DNA of 64,000 nucleotides from Proteus vulgaris (GTDB lineage: Bacteria > Pseudomonadota > Gammaproteobacteria > Enterobacterales > Enterobacteriaceae). Shown piece after piece: positions 9,109 through 18,998 of this stretch. The stretch is from positions 2,765,501 through 2,829,500 of the forward strand of contig LR590468.1 of NCBI GenBank assembly GCA_901472505.1, read 5' to 3'. The translations under genes were made by a program, and so were the position numbers. Below the pieces are notes generated by a model, which was given only the letters and a program-made list of their open reading frames with translations, did no database searches and was not told where the DNA came from. Each line of letters begins with the position of its first letter. Position 1 is the first letter of the stretch.

Positions 9109-11272
9109 TTACCAGCGATAATTCATCGTTGCTGTCATCGTTCTACCAATGCCATAAAAACATGCAGTATCACCTGCACAAGAGGCAACATAATGTTTAT
9201 TCGCAATATTATTCATATTTAGTTGAATTTCAGCTCCTTTTAAAGATGGTGATAATTCTCCTAAAGAATAGCCTACCATTGCGTCATACAACGTTACCGC
9301 AGGTACACTGACTGTATTTTTAGTATCACCTTGAGATACACCCACATATCTCACACCAAAAGCCCGCTTTAGCACCATTAAGTAACCCAGAGATTACATC
9401 ATATTGACCCCAAAATGAGGCCATGTGCTTAGGAACTCTTGGTAATTCTTTCCCTTGTGTTCCCGTAATAATGGTTTTTCTTACTTCGGTATCGGTATAA
9501 GCATAGCTACTAATTAATGAAATATTGTCAGTTAATTGGCTATTAATTTGAGCTTCAACACCCCGGCTTCTAATTTCACCCACGGGTTCAAAATAGGCTT
9601 TTTCGGCATTATAGTTAGTCACATTACGCTGTTGTAATTGATAAACAGAGAGCGTTGCTAATGTTTGTTGATTAGGGGTGAAATATTTAATTCCCGCTTC
9701 TAATTGGCGTCCTTCACTTGGATCAAATGGTGGTGCACCTGGTGCTCTACGCGTTTGTAAATTAGGTTCAAAAGAGGTGCTATAACTTATATAAGATGAA
9801 ATACCATTATCAAAAGCATATAAAAGACCAGCACGACCCGTTAATTTATGATCATCTTGCTGATCATATGAGGTTGCTAAGAAGTCATGAGTTCGTACTT
9901 GCGCCCAGTCTTGGCGTAAACCTGCCAGTAATATCCAATTTTACCATTGGAGCTGATCTTGTAGATACACCCCAATCTGATCCCGTTTTTGTAACTGATC
10001 GGTTGCAGGCTTTTGTAAGGTCATATTAATTGGATAGCTATAATTAGGATCACGCCAATCAAGATCGTATTCCGAGCCCATCGCACGACGTAAATTATCT
10101 TGATCTTTACTCCATTGATAATCAATACCCACAATCACAGTATGATCGATTTTTGCGGTAGTGAAATCGACTTGTAAGCGAGTGTCTATTCCTAAAGTTT
10201 CTGTTTCACGTTGTTCTTGTTGAGCCCTGCGTTCAAGTACATAAGGATTGTCTTTTCTTAATGAACCGAAAACAAGGTATTTATATTTCTGATTAATATG
10301 ATTATAACGAGCATTTTGTACGATTTTGAGTGAGTCACTAAATTCATGTTCGAATTCATAGCCTATACCATATTGTTGACGCCACGATTGGTGATAATCA
10401 GGGTTGTTTACGTCGAAATCAAAAGGAATAATGCCTTCAGGTGTTTTTTTCACAGTACCATAAGCAGGTAAAAAGTTACGATAACCAGCTTCAGGCTCTT
10501 GTTGAATAAAACTTAATAATGTTAAGCGTGTTTGTTCATTAGGTAAAAAAGTAATCACTGGAGCAAGGGCAAAACGCTCTTCTTTATAGTTTTTTATTTG
10601 AGTGTGTTGTGTTTTGGCAATACCATTTAGGCGATAAAGAATACGATTGTCATCACTTAAAGCACCTGAAAAGTCGAATGCAGTTTCAGCCAATTGATCA
10701 TTGCCTGCTCGCACTTGAATATGGCGAATAGATGTTGCCGTGGGTCTTTTGCTAGTCATTGCAACAAGGCCACCAGGATTTACTTGACCATAAAGAACAG
10801 ACGCTGGCCCTTTAACAACTTCAACGCGTTCTAATAACCATGGATCAAGTGCCCCCGTCGATGATGAAGCGCCCATTCCATAACTTAAACCATCTAGAAA
10901 ACGTGGTGCATAACTGTACCCACGAATAAAAACTTCATCATTACGGTTAGAGCTACCTCTATATTCAGTGAAAACCCCAGGTGTATAACGTAAGGCTTGT
11001 GAAACAGAACTTACATCTTGAGCATCCATTTGATCACGAGTAATAACCGTAATGGATTGTGGTGTTTTTTCAATTTCAGTAGGTAATTTATTTGCTGAGA
11101 GTGTCTTTGTGGCGAGAAACCCCGAAACAGGGGCTTGTGGATCTTGTGATGGAGTTGCGGTGACAATTATCTTTTCAGACACATTTTGATTAACTGTCGC
11201 ATGAATTTGAACCGAGAGTAAACTTAAAGGTAAGGCAAGAAAGGCATTAGTAATACAATTTTTGTTAGACAC
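9109..11272 (-). pseudogene. TonB-dependent siderophore receptor, interrupted by a stop and a frameshift
   Basis: About 720 codons of an outer-membrane ferric-siderophore receptor (ferrichrome/ferrioxamine-type by look). Signal peptide 1-26, then a plug domain with IEKTPQSITVITRDQM and VEVVKGPASVLYGQVNPGG, then a beta barrel ending in MNYRW. Two lesions. An in-frame TAA at 9941-9943 follows QDQLQW, and translation past it continues in the same frame with NWILLAGLRQDWAQV. A one-base excess in the four-base run at 9358-9361 shifts the frame after NGAKAGF. A perfect Fur box lies upstream. The gene is either decaying or damaged by sequence error; the ligand is not determined. Confidence 0.85.
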
Positions 11273-11350
11273 AATAGAACCTTTTGAATTTTTATTTTTT
11301 CATTTGAAATCCGGAAGGCATGAAAATATCACTCAATAAACATTAATACT

Positions 11351-11369
11351 AATGATAATAATTATCATT
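11351..11369 (-). promoter_or_regulatory. Fur box of the siderophore receptor gene
   Basis: AATGATAATAATTATCATT is a perfect 9-1-9 palindrome close to the Fur consensus, 79 bases before the receptor start. It predicts iron repression. Confidence 0.88.
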
Positions 11370-11522
11370 CTATGTATTTAATTTATTAAGCTTTGTTTTT
11401 TATTCCATGATGGAATAACTGTTAAATTTATTGGTTATATGAGGAATAAATTATGATATTTAAGGAAAATTGAGTGTGAGTAGGAAAATAAATTATTTTT
11501 TTGTGATGGTTTTAGCCACGAA

Positions 11523-11544
11523 AAACCCGCCAATTAAGCGGGTT
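11523..11544 (-). terminator. terminator of pepD
   Basis: Stem AACCCGC/GCGGGTT, followed on the minus strand by a T run. It lies 24 bases beyond the pepD stop. Confidence 0.75.
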
Positions 11545-11567
11545 TCATTATGATGTTTAAAGCAAGA

Positions 11568-13026
11568 TTATTTAGCAGGGATCGCTTTTAAAATTGCTGT
11601 TAATAACTGCCAGTATTGACCGACACTTTTAATGTGAACGCGTTCGTCTGGGGAGTGAGCACCCCGGATTGTTGGCCCAATAGAAACCATATCCATATCT
11701 GGGTAAGGTTTTTTAAATAGACCACACTCAAGGCCCGCATGGATAACCATGATATTTGGTACTTTATCAAACAACTGTTGATAAGTATCGCGAACTAAAT
11801 GCATTACTGGAGAGTCTGCATCGGGTTTCCAACCTGGGTAACCGCCTTTGGTTTCGATATCCGCTTTAGCCAGTTTTGCCAATGCTGTCAGCATGCTAAC
11901 AACATAAGTTTTACCGCTATCAATCAGAGAACGAATTAAGCACAGGATCTCTACTTTATCGTCAACAATGCTAACAACACCTACGTTTAATGAAGTTTCA
12001 ACAACACCTTCAACATCGTCACTCATACGAATAACACCATTTGGCATAGCATTAAGTAGGTTGATTAAGCGTTCTTGACAATCTGCTGTGAAAACTTTTT
12101 TATCTGTTGTTGTATCAATTAATTCAATTTTCAGATTTTTTTCAGCAATAGCTAATTCTGTTTTTAACAGAGCTTCAAATTTCGCTTTTACTGCGTCTAG
12201 CTGGCTTGCTTTATCCGCTGGAATTGCAAAAACAATGTTTGCTTCACGAGGAATAGCATTACGCAGTGTACCACCGTGGAAATCAATTAATTTCAGTGAT
12301 AATTCTTCTGCGTGACCTGCTAAGAAACGTGCTAATAATTTATTTGCATTACCTAAACCTAAATGGATATCACCACCTGAGTGACCACCATTTAATCCTT
12401 TCAGTACTAGTTGCTTAACAACATGGCCTGCTGGAATTGCTTCATAAGAAAGGCTTACCGTGGTTTTAACATCAATACCACCCGCACAGCCCATGTAGAT
12501 TTCACCTTCTTCTTCAGAGTCTGTGTTGATAAGAATATCAGCTTGTAACCAGCCTGGTTGTAAACCAAAAGCACCGTCCATGCCTGTTTCTTCTGTCATG
12601 GTTAACAGTACTTCTAATGGACCATGTTTTACGGTATCGTCAGCTAAAACAGCTAATGCGGATGCCATACCAACACCGTTATCAGCACCTAATGTTGTGC
12701 CTTTTGCTTTGATCCATTCACCGTCAATATAAGGTTGAATTGGATCTTTAGTGAAGTCATGAACTGTATCGTTGTTTTTTTTGTGGCACCATATCTAAGT
12801 GTGCTTGTAAAACAACGGTTTTACGATCTTCCATGCCTTTAGTCGCAGGCTTGCGAATTAAAATATTGCCGACAGCATCGCGCTCGGCAAAAAGACCTTT
12901 TTCACTTGCCCATGAAAGAATGTGGGAAGCTAAGGCTTCTTCATGATGTGATGGATGTGGAATCGAACAAATTTTTGCAAAAATATCCCATAATGGTTGT
13001 GGGGATAGAGTAGATAGTTCAGACAC
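11568..13026 (-). pseudogene. pepD: aminoacyl-histidine dipeptidase PepD, one frameshift
   Basis: Cytosolic Zn dipeptidase (peptidase D, M20 family) that cleaves carnosine and other Xaa-His dipeptides. GTG start at 13026 gives [13 protein letters not shown], nearly identical to E. coli PepD. The frame breaks after [11 protein letters not shown] in an 8-base T run (A run on the coding strand) at 12775-12782. Removing one base restores [16 protein letters not shown] and joins the two parts into about 486 residues. Metal-site motifs [16 protein letters not shown] and EETGMDGAFG are intact apart from the break. Divergent from gpt as in E. coli. Probably functional in the organism, given the intact remainder. 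Confidence 0.92.
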
Positions 13027-13379
13027 GATGGATCTCCTCTAACAGCATCTGTGTTATTAATAGCCTACCGCTTTTTTTAAGAGTTAGCTTTATTATTCTG
13101 AGCGTTATACGCCAATGTAATCGAGAATATCACTTTCTTCTGATGAATGCGTCATTCTATTCATCTCTCTATCTAAGAAATTAGATCTTTATTTGCATTC
13201 ATTTTTTATATGGTTCATTTTTTAATCATAAAAAAGTAATACAGAAAAAAATGAGGATAATCTCACCTCTTTTCACGTTTTCTCTGGTTTTTAGGCGCTC
13301 AAATCACTATAATCTCGCGCAACCTTTTTTTCCGCAAAAAAAGCTTCTCTCGCATTCAAGTAGCTAGGATCACAATATT
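13027..13379. other. pepD-gpt divergent intergenic region
   Basis: 353 bases with no supported gene. A good -10 (TATAAT, 13309-13314) about 65 bases before gpt is the only promoter element seen; its -35 is weak. The pepD promoter is not obvious. Confidence 0.5.
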
Positions 13380-13841
13380 ATGAGCGAAAAATATGTTGTA
13401 ACGTGGGATATGTTGCAAATACATGCCCGTCAATTGGCGCAACGTTTATTACCAGTCGAACAGTGGACAGGCATTATTGCTGTCAGCCGTGGGGGATTAG
13501 TCCCTGCTGCATTACTTGCTCGTGAATTAGGTATCCGTCATGTGGATACAGTCTGCATTTCTAGCTATGACCATGATCATCAGCGTGACCTCAAAATCTT
13601 AAAAAAAGCAGAAGGTGATGGTGAAGGCTTTATCGTTGTTGACGATTTAGTTGATACAGGTGGTACGGCGAAAGTTATCCGCGATATGTATCCTAAAGCC
13701 CACTTTGTGACTATCTTTGCAAAACCCGAAGGGCGTCCATTAGTGGATGATTTCGTGGTTGATATCCCACAGAATACTTGGATTGAACAGCCTTGGGATA
13801 TGGGCGTTGTCTTTATTCCGCCCGTTTGCGATCAAAAATAA
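13380..13841 (+). CDS. gpt: xanthine-guanine phosphoribosyltransferase
   Basis: 153 residues, one longer than E. coli Gpt. Purine salvage enzyme that makes GMP and XMP from guanine or xanthine and PRPP, loosely attached to the inner membrane. Motifs: PRPP-binding loop [11 protein letters not shown] (about 84-94), [11 protein letters not shown] near the N-terminus, and [12 protein letters not shown] near the end. It stands between divergent pepD and frsA in the conserved order, and a strong terminator follows. Confidence 0.97.
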   Translation: MSEKYVVTWDMLQIHARQLAQRLLPVEQWTGIIAVSRGGLVPAALLARELGIRHVDTVCISSYDHDHQRDLKILKKAEGDGEGFIVVDDLVDTGGTAKVIRDMYPKAHFVTIFAKPEGRPLVDDFVVDIPQNTWIEQPWDMGVVFIPPVCDQK

Positions 13842-13871
13842 TTTGGTAGTATTTATTGAGCTGTTTTAATA

Positions 13872-13902
13872 AAAAATCCTCGCCTTGGCGGGGATTTTTT
13901 TT
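13872..13902 (+). terminator. terminator of gpt
   Basis: Stem AAATCCTCGCC/GGCGGGGATTT with a TT loop and a T8 tail. The A run before it makes it bidirectional. Confidence 0.9.
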
Positions 13903-14038
13903 ATGTTTTTATTCTTTCCTCGAATTAGGCCTTCGTGCGATTACCTTCGTGATACCCTCTGTTCATATTGATTTCATGCTATGATAAAGCCAGACTTCTT
14001 AGCCCCTTTATTCGATATCGACTGATTTGAAGAGTGAT

Positions 14039-15289
14039 ATGGTAAACAATACAAACCTTTCTGAAACGCTATTTAAACCCAGAGCAAAACATGCTGAAAC
14101 CTCAACACTAATTCAGTACACTCATCCAAAATCGAATATCAATACGTCTACTGTGCTTAATGGCACAAGTCAGCAAAATTGGTATCGTACTATTCAGCGT
14201 TTACTTTGGATCTGGCGTGGTATTTCACCTATTGAAATAGAAGAAGTTTTAAGCCGAATTGCAATACATGATGCCCCTCGAAGTGATGATAAATTTATTG
14301 ACACCGTTGTGGGGTATCGTAAAGGTGGCTGGTCATATGAATGGTCACATCAAGCTATGATTTGGCAACAAAAAGCATTACGAAAAGAATCTGGAGATGC
14401 GGCTGCTGATTGCTGGTTACGGGCTGCGCATTTATATAGTATTGCGGCGTATCCTTTTATTAATGGTGATTTTTTAGCCGATCAAGCCGTTACTTTATCG
14501 ATGAAAGCCTTTGAGAATGCAACAAAATTTTCTTCTTTTGAGGTGAAAAAACTCACATTTAAATTAGAAGGAAAAGGGACGACTACTGGTTTTCTACATT
14601 TACCTAAAGACTGTAGAGGCCCTTACCCTACGGTGTTATTTTGCGGTGGGTTAGATGGTCTTCAAAGCGATTATGTCAGTTTCTTTAGGGAGTATTTATC
14701 ACCTAAAGGTATTGCGATGTTAACGCTAGATATGCCTTCAATTGGTTATTCAATAAAACAGAAATTGACAGAAGATACTTGTCAGTTACAAGGCGAAGTT
14801 CTAAAACAACTTTCTGAAGTACCTTGGGTTGATCATACTCGTGTTGGTGTGATGGGGTTTCGTTTTGGCGGTAATATTGCTGTACGTCTAGCTTATATTT
14901 ACCCAAAATTAATTAAAGGTGTTGTCGCCTTAGGGCCGTTAATCCATTCTTTCTTTACCCAGGCCGAATTACAAAAAAAAATTCCTGTAATGTATCTTGA
15001 TGTATTAGCGAGTCGTTTAGGTTTATGGAATATTGATGAAAATAATCTTCGATTATCATTAAGCAGTTATTCACTGAAAAACCAAGGACTGATTGGACGA
15101 CGAATTCCAGTTCCTATGATGGGCGTTTACTGGAAAGGCGATGAAATGAGTCCTAAAGAGGATTCACAGTTAATTGCACGTTCTTCTATGGATGGCGATA
15201 TTCTAGCAATTAATGAAAAACCGCTTTATAAAGGGCTAGAGCTCGCGTTACAAAAAAGTGCTGACTGGATCTATGACAAATTAATATAA
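14039..15289 (+). CDS. frsA: esterase FrsA (fermentation-respiration switch protein)
   Basis: 416 residues from ATG 14039; the open frame also allows TTG at 14027, but the ATG matches the E. coli start (NLSETLFKPR follows at once). Alpha/beta hydrolase fold, DUF1100, known to bind enzyme IIA-Glc in E. coli and to have esterase activity. Seen: PTVLFCGGLDGLQSDY (oxyanion region), TLDMPSIGYS, and the elbow GVMGFRFGGN, in which the usual nucleophile position is Arg. E. coli has the same GFRFG motif, so this is a family trait. Monocistronic between gpt and crl. Confidence 0.95.
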   Translation: MVNNTNLSETLFKPRAKHAETSTLIQYTHPKSNINTSTVLNGTSQQNWYRTIQRLLWIWRGISPIEIEEVLSRIAIHDAPRSDDKFIDTVVGYRKGGWSYEWSHQAMIWQQKALRKESGDAAADCWLRAAHLYSIAAYPFINGDFLADQAVTLSMKAFENATKFSSFEVKKLTFKLEGKGTTTGFLHLPKDCRGPYPTVLFCGGLDGLQSDYVSFFREYLSPKGIAMLTLDMPSIGYSIKQKLTEDTCQLQGEVLKQLSEVPWVDHTRVGVMGFRFGGNIAVRLAYIYPKLIKGVVALGPLIHSFFTQAELQKKIPVMYLDVLASRLGLWNIDENNLRLSLSSYSLKNQGLIGRRIPVPMMGVYWKGDEMSPKEDSQLIARSSMDGDILAINEKPLYKGLELALQKSADWIYDKLI

Positions 15290-15360
15290 TTAATCTTTAA
15301 CAATAACTTGCTAATTATACTAGATTATATAACAGTAGAGTTTCTAAGGAGACTGAATTT

Positions 15361-15762
15361 ATGACTTCATCTTTGAACCCTACCCGAGGTAAGTTATTAA
15401 AGCGTTTTGCTCAAATCGGCCCCTATATCCGAGAGCAACAATGCCAAGAGAGCCAGTTCTTTTTTGACTGTTTAGCTGTTTGTGTGAATAAGAAAGTCGT
15501 ACCAGAAAAACGTGAGTTTTGGGGCTGGTGGATGAAATTAGAACGCAACAATGAACAGCTCATTTATCATTATCAAATTGGACTATTTGATAAAAATGGT
15601 GATTGGATCCATCAGAACATCAGTAAAAATGATGTTGCTGAATCAATCAATGAAACACTGATCCGTTTTCATCAATTTCTTAAAACAGCAGTGAGTGAAT
15701 TAGAGATGACACTTATTCCTGATGAAAAAATGAACAAATTTCCGCTTCCGATTCAGCCCTAA
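15361..15762 (+). CDS. crl: sigma-S-binding protein Crl
   Basis: 133 residues. Crl binds the stationary-phase sigma factor RpoS and promotes its association with core RNA polymerase. Recognised by the N-terminal LKRFAQIGPYIREQ and the Trp-rich centre EFWGWWMKLE, both conserved in the family, and by its place between frsA and proB. In E. coli phoE lies between crl and proB; it is absent here. A GGAG ribosome site is visible before ATG 15361. Confidence 0.95.
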   Translation: MTSSLNPTRGKLLKRFAQIGPYIREQQCQESQFFFDCLAVCVNKKVVPEKREFWGWWMKLERNNEQLIYHYQIGLFDKNGDWIHQNISKNDVAESINETLIRFHQFLKTAVSELEMTLIPDEKMNKFPLPIQP

Positions 15763-15818
15763 TTTTGTGTTAGGGCAACTTTTCATAGATTTTGCGTTAT
15801 GTCGGTTGGCATAACGCT
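15755..15818 (+). other. two hairpins between crl and proB
   Basis: First hairpin GCCCTAA/TTAGGGC at 15755-15774 overlaps the crl stop. Second hairpin GCGTTATG/CATAACGC at 15794-15817 is followed by TTCTCTCC. Either may end the crl transcript; neither has a strong T tail. Confidence 0.45.
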
Positions 15819-15877
15819 TCTCTCCTGATAAAACTGTGTATTATCTTTTTAAATAATCAACAAGAATGGTAAATGTT

Positions 15878-16981
15878 ATGAGTAGCAGCCAAACACTGGT
15901 TGTTAAATTAGGGACAAGTGTACTTACTGGTGGTTCACGACGTCTGGATCAGTCTCATATTGTTGAGCTGGTTCGCCAATGCGCTAAACAACACGAAAAA
16001 GGTCATCGGATTATTATTGTTACTTCGGGGGCAATTGCAGCAGGGCGTGAATATTTGAATTATCCTGATTTACCTGCAACCATTGCTTCTAAGCAGTTGC
16101 TTGCCGCTGTAGGCCAAAGCGCATTAATTCAAGTATGGAAACAATTATTTGCTATCTATGGTATTCATATTGGTCAGATGTTGTTAACACGTGCAGATAT
16201 TGAAGATAGAGAACGCTTCTTGAATGCGCGTGATACATTACATGCATTATTAGATAACCGCATTATTCCAGTTATTAATGAAAACGATGCCGTTGCTACC
16301 GCAGAAATTAAAGTAGGGGATAACGATAATTTATCTGCATTAGCCGCTATTTTAGGAAGCGCTGATAAGCTGTTATTACTGACTGATATTGAAGGATTAT
16401 ATACTGCTGATCCTCGTAGTAATCCTGAAGCTAAACTTATTCCCGAAGTTTTTGATATCAATGACGAATTACGTGAAATGGCGGGTGATAGTGTATCTGG
16501 TTTAGGTACAGGCGGAATGGCAACAAAATTACAAGCTGCCACTGTTGCTGGGCGTGCAGGTATTGATGTTGTCATAGCGGCAGGAATACAACCTGAGGTG
16601 ATTGGTAAAGTTATCAATAATGAACCTGTTGGAACTTTATTTCATGGATTACAAAGCCCATTAGAAGCTCGTAAACGATGGATCTTTGGCGCACCAATAG
16701 CAGGTATTATTGTGGTTGATGAAGGGGCTGAAAAAGCAATTAAAGAAAAAGGCAGCTCCCTTTTACCGAAAGGCATTAAAGAAATAAAAGGCGATTTCTC
16801 TCGTGGGAGCGTTATTCGTATTCAAAGTTTACAGGGTAAAGATCTCGCTCATGGTGTTGCTCACTATAATAGTGATGCACTGCGCTTAATTGCAGGCCAC
16901 CATTCACAAGAAATTAGTCAAATTTTAGGTTATGAGTATGGCAGTGTTGCTGTACATCGTGACGATATGATTGTTAGCTAA
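15878..16981 (+). CDS. proB: glutamate 5-kinase
   Basis: 367 residues from ATG 15878, the start that aligns with E. coli ProB ([19 protein letters not shown]); ATG 15866 in the same frame would add four residues. First enzyme of proline synthesis: phosphorylates glutamate to glutamyl-5-phosphate and is inhibited by proline. Amino-acid kinase domain with KLGTS and [12 protein letters not shown], then a C-terminal PUA domain (about 275-367). Ten bases before proA, forming the proBA operon. Confidence 0.97.
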   Translation: MSSSQTLVVKLGTSVLTGGSRRLDQSHIVELVRQCAKQHEKGHRIIIVTSGAIAAGREYLNYPDLPATIASKQLLAAVGQSALIQVWKQLFAIYGIHIGQMLLTRADIEDRERFLNARDTLHALLDNRIIPVINENDAVATAEIKVGDNDNLSALAAILGSADKLLLLTDIEGLYTADPRSNPEAKLIPEVFDINDELREMAGDSVSGLGTGGMATKLQAATVAGRAGIDVVIAAGIQPEVIGKVINNEPVGTLFHGLQSPLEARKRWIFGAPIAGIIVVDEGAEKAIKEKGSSLLPKGIKEIKGDFSRGSVIRIQSLQGKDLAHGVAHYNSDALRLIAGHHSQEISQILGYEYGSVAVHRDDMIVS

Positions 16982-16991
16982 GGAGCCTTCG

Positions 16992-18245
16992 ATGTTAGAA
17001 CAAATGGGTAAATCAGCAAGAGAAGCATCTTGGCATTTAGCTCAATTATCGACAGAGCAAAAAAATCAGGCATTACTGGTTATGGCTGATTTATTAGAGC
17101 AACAAGAAGCTTCAATTCTTGCAGCCAATGAAAAAGATATGCAAGCAGCTCGTGAAGCCAATATTAATGCAGCTATGCTTGATCGTTTATTGTTGACTTC
17201 TGAACGTTTAAAAGCGATTGCTGATGATGTTCGACAAGTATGTCACTTAGAAGATCCTGTGGGACAAGTTATTGATGGGCGTATGTTAGATAGTGGCTTA
17301 CGTTTAGAGCGTCGCCGTGTGCCATTAGGTGTTGTTGGTGTTATTTACGAAGCTCGTCCTAATGTTACAATTGATGTTGCTTCATTATGTTTGAAAACAG
17401 GTAATGCAGCCATTCTTCGTGGTGGAAAAGAGACACATCATACAAATCAAGCTGTGGTTGCCGTTATTCAACAAGCGCTTGAGAAGTGTGGTATTCCCGC
17501 GGGGGCTATTCAAGCCATCGATAAGCCAGATCGTGAACTTGTCGCGAAAATGCTAAAAATGGATGAGTATATTGATATGCTTATTCCTCGTGGTGGGGCA
17601 GGCCTACATAGGCTTTGCCGTGAACAATCGACAATTCCAGTTATCACTGGTGGTATTGGTGTTTGCCATACATTTGTTGATGACAGTGCCGATTTAGAAA
17701 AAGCATTAACAGTTATTGTGAATGCAAAAGTACAACGCCCAAGTGCATGTAATTCTTTAGAAACGCTTTTAGTACATGAAGATATCGCGGATCTATTTTT
17801 ACCACAACTAAGTGACGCCATGGCAGCGCAAAAGGTGACTTTACACTCAAGTGAAAAAGCATTAGCTGGGTTAAAAAAAGGCGGAGCAACGATTGTTGAT
17901 GTAAAAGATGCTGATTATTGTGATGAATGGTTATCACTTGATTTAAATGTAGAAGTGGTAAGTGGATTAACTGAAGCAATTAACCATATTCGCCGTTATG
18001 GAACTGCACATTCAGACGCAATTTTGACACAATCTATTGCTAATGCTGATCGCTTTGTTCGCCAAGTAGATTCTGCTGCTGTTTATGTTAATGCGAGTAC
18101 ACGCTTTACTGATGGTGGACAATTTGGCTTAGGTGCCGAGGTCGCTGTTAGCACACAAAAATTACATGCTCGAGGACCGATGGGATTAGATGCCCTAACG
18201 ACCTATAAATGGATTGGCTATGGTGATAATACAATTCGCCGTTAA
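16992..18245 (+). CDS. proA: glutamate-5-semialdehyde dehydrogenase (gamma-glutamyl phosphate reductase)
   Basis: 417 residues from ATG 16992, identical in length to E. coli ProA; upstream in-frame codons back to 16971 lie inside proB and are rejected. An AGGAG ribosome site is at 16981-16985. NADPH-dependent reduction of glutamyl-5-phosphate, second step of proline synthesis. Aldehyde-dehydrogenase fold with the active Cys in [13 protein letters not shown] and the family signature [18 protein letters not shown]. Terminator follows. Confidence 0.97.
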   Translation: MLEQMGKSAREASWHLAQLSTEQKNQALLVMADLLEQQEASILAANEKDMQAAREANINAAMLDRLLLTSERLKAIADDVRQVCHLEDPVGQVIDGRMLDSGLRLERRRVPLGVVGVIYEARPNVTIDVASLCLKTGNAAILRGGKETHHTNQAVVAVIQQALEKCGIPAGAIQAIDKPDRELVAKMLKMDEYIDMLIPRGGAGLHRLCREQSTIPVITGGIGVCHTFVDDSADLEKALTVIVNAKVQRPSACNSLETLLVHEDIADLFLPQLSDAMAAQKVTLHSSEKALAGLKKGGATIVDVKDADYCDEWLSLDLNVEVVSGLTEAINHIRRYGTAHSDAILTQSIANADRFVRQVDSAAVYVNASTRFTDGGQFGLGAEVAVSTQKLHARGPMGLDALTTYKWIGYGDNTIRR

Positions 18246-18259
18246 TTATTGAAATTATT

Positions 18260-18299
18260 AAATAAGCCATACTTTTCTAAAGTGTGGCTTTATTTTTTT
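18260..18299 (+). terminator. terminator of proBA
   Basis: Stem AAGCCATACTTT/AAAGTGTGGCTT with a short loop and a T7 tail. Confidence 0.88.
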
Positions 18300-18334
18300 G
18301 TTACATCAGGTATGATGTTTTATACTTTACAGTA

Positions 18335-18352
18335 TGTAAATTTTTAATTACA
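18335..18352 (+). promoter_or_regulatory. TyrR box upstream of aroL
   Basis: TGTAAATTTTTAATTACA fits TGTAAA-N6-TTTACA with one mismatch, 36 bases before the longest aroL start. It predicts TyrR repression, as for E. coli aroL. Confidence 0.7.
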
Positions 18353-18370
18353 CCCTAATGGGAATACCCT

Positions 18371-18901
18371 ATGGAGATAGTGCATTTTATGGAAAGTACA
18401 ATTTACCTTATCGGGCCTCGAGGTGCAGGGAAAACAACAGTAGGTAAAGCACTTTCTCTCTCTTTAAATTATAGATTTATTGATACGGATTATTGGATAA
18501 CCCAAAAGTATCAACAAACTATATCCGCGATGGTGGCAGAAAAAGGTTGGGATTTTTTTCGTCAAATAGAATCAGAAGCACTTATTCAAGTTAGTCAACC
18601 TAACCAAGTTATTTCAACTGGTGGTGGCATGGTTTTGGCAGATAAAAATCGCGCTTATATGAAAAACTCAGGTGTCACAGTTTATTTACAGGCCTCGGTT
18701 GAAACGCTAGTTGAACGCTTATCTCAAGATCCTAATGAAGCACAAAGACCTAGCTTAACGGGGAAAACGTTAGTTTCAGAGATGCATGATGTTTTAATTA
18801 AGCGTGAGCCTTTATATATGCAGTGTGCAGATATCACTGTTGATGCTGGATTATCTATTAATGAAATTATTGCGGTAATTCTTGCAAAACTCATCAAATA
18901 A
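18371..18901 (+). CDS. aroL: shikimate kinase II
   Basis: Phosphorylates shikimate in the common aromatic pathway. 176 residues from ATG 18371, or 170 from ATG 18389; the second start fits the E. coli N-terminus better, because IYLIGPRGAGKTT (Walker A) should begin within about five residues. Shikimate-binding motifs: FIDTDYWI, FFRQIESEAL and STGGGMVL. LID region around QRPSLTGKTL. The paralogue AroK is not in the window; the upstream TyrR box supports the AroL assignment. Not linked to yaiA/aroM as in E. coli. Confidence 0.93.
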   Translation: MEIVHFMESTIYLIGPRGAGKTTVGKALSLSLNYRFIDTDYWITQKYQQTISAMVAEKGWDFFRQIESEALIQVSQPNQVISTGGGMVLADKNRAYMKNSGVTVYLQASVETLVERLSQDPNEAQRPSLTGKTLVSEMHDVLIKREPLYMQCADITVDAGLSINEIIAVILAKLIK

Positions 18902-18998
18902 TTAGGTAGTCGTCCGATATAAAGGATAAAACAAAAGACATCTATTTTATTTTCATCACATCCTATTTATAGTAAGGCTAATTATAGCAAAATGAGAT

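Noticed and set aside
14844..14884. Loss of catalytic Ser in FrsA (GFRFGG) as a mutation
   Set aside because: E. coli FrsA has the same GFRFG motif, so it is a family feature.
15866..15877. Alternative proB start at ATG 15866
   Set aside because: The four extra residues do not align with ProB; ATG 15878 gives the family N-terminus.
18902..18998. OmrA/OmrB small RNA before aas
   Set aside because: E. coli has these RNAs upstream of aas, but no matching 5' segment or terminator is present here.
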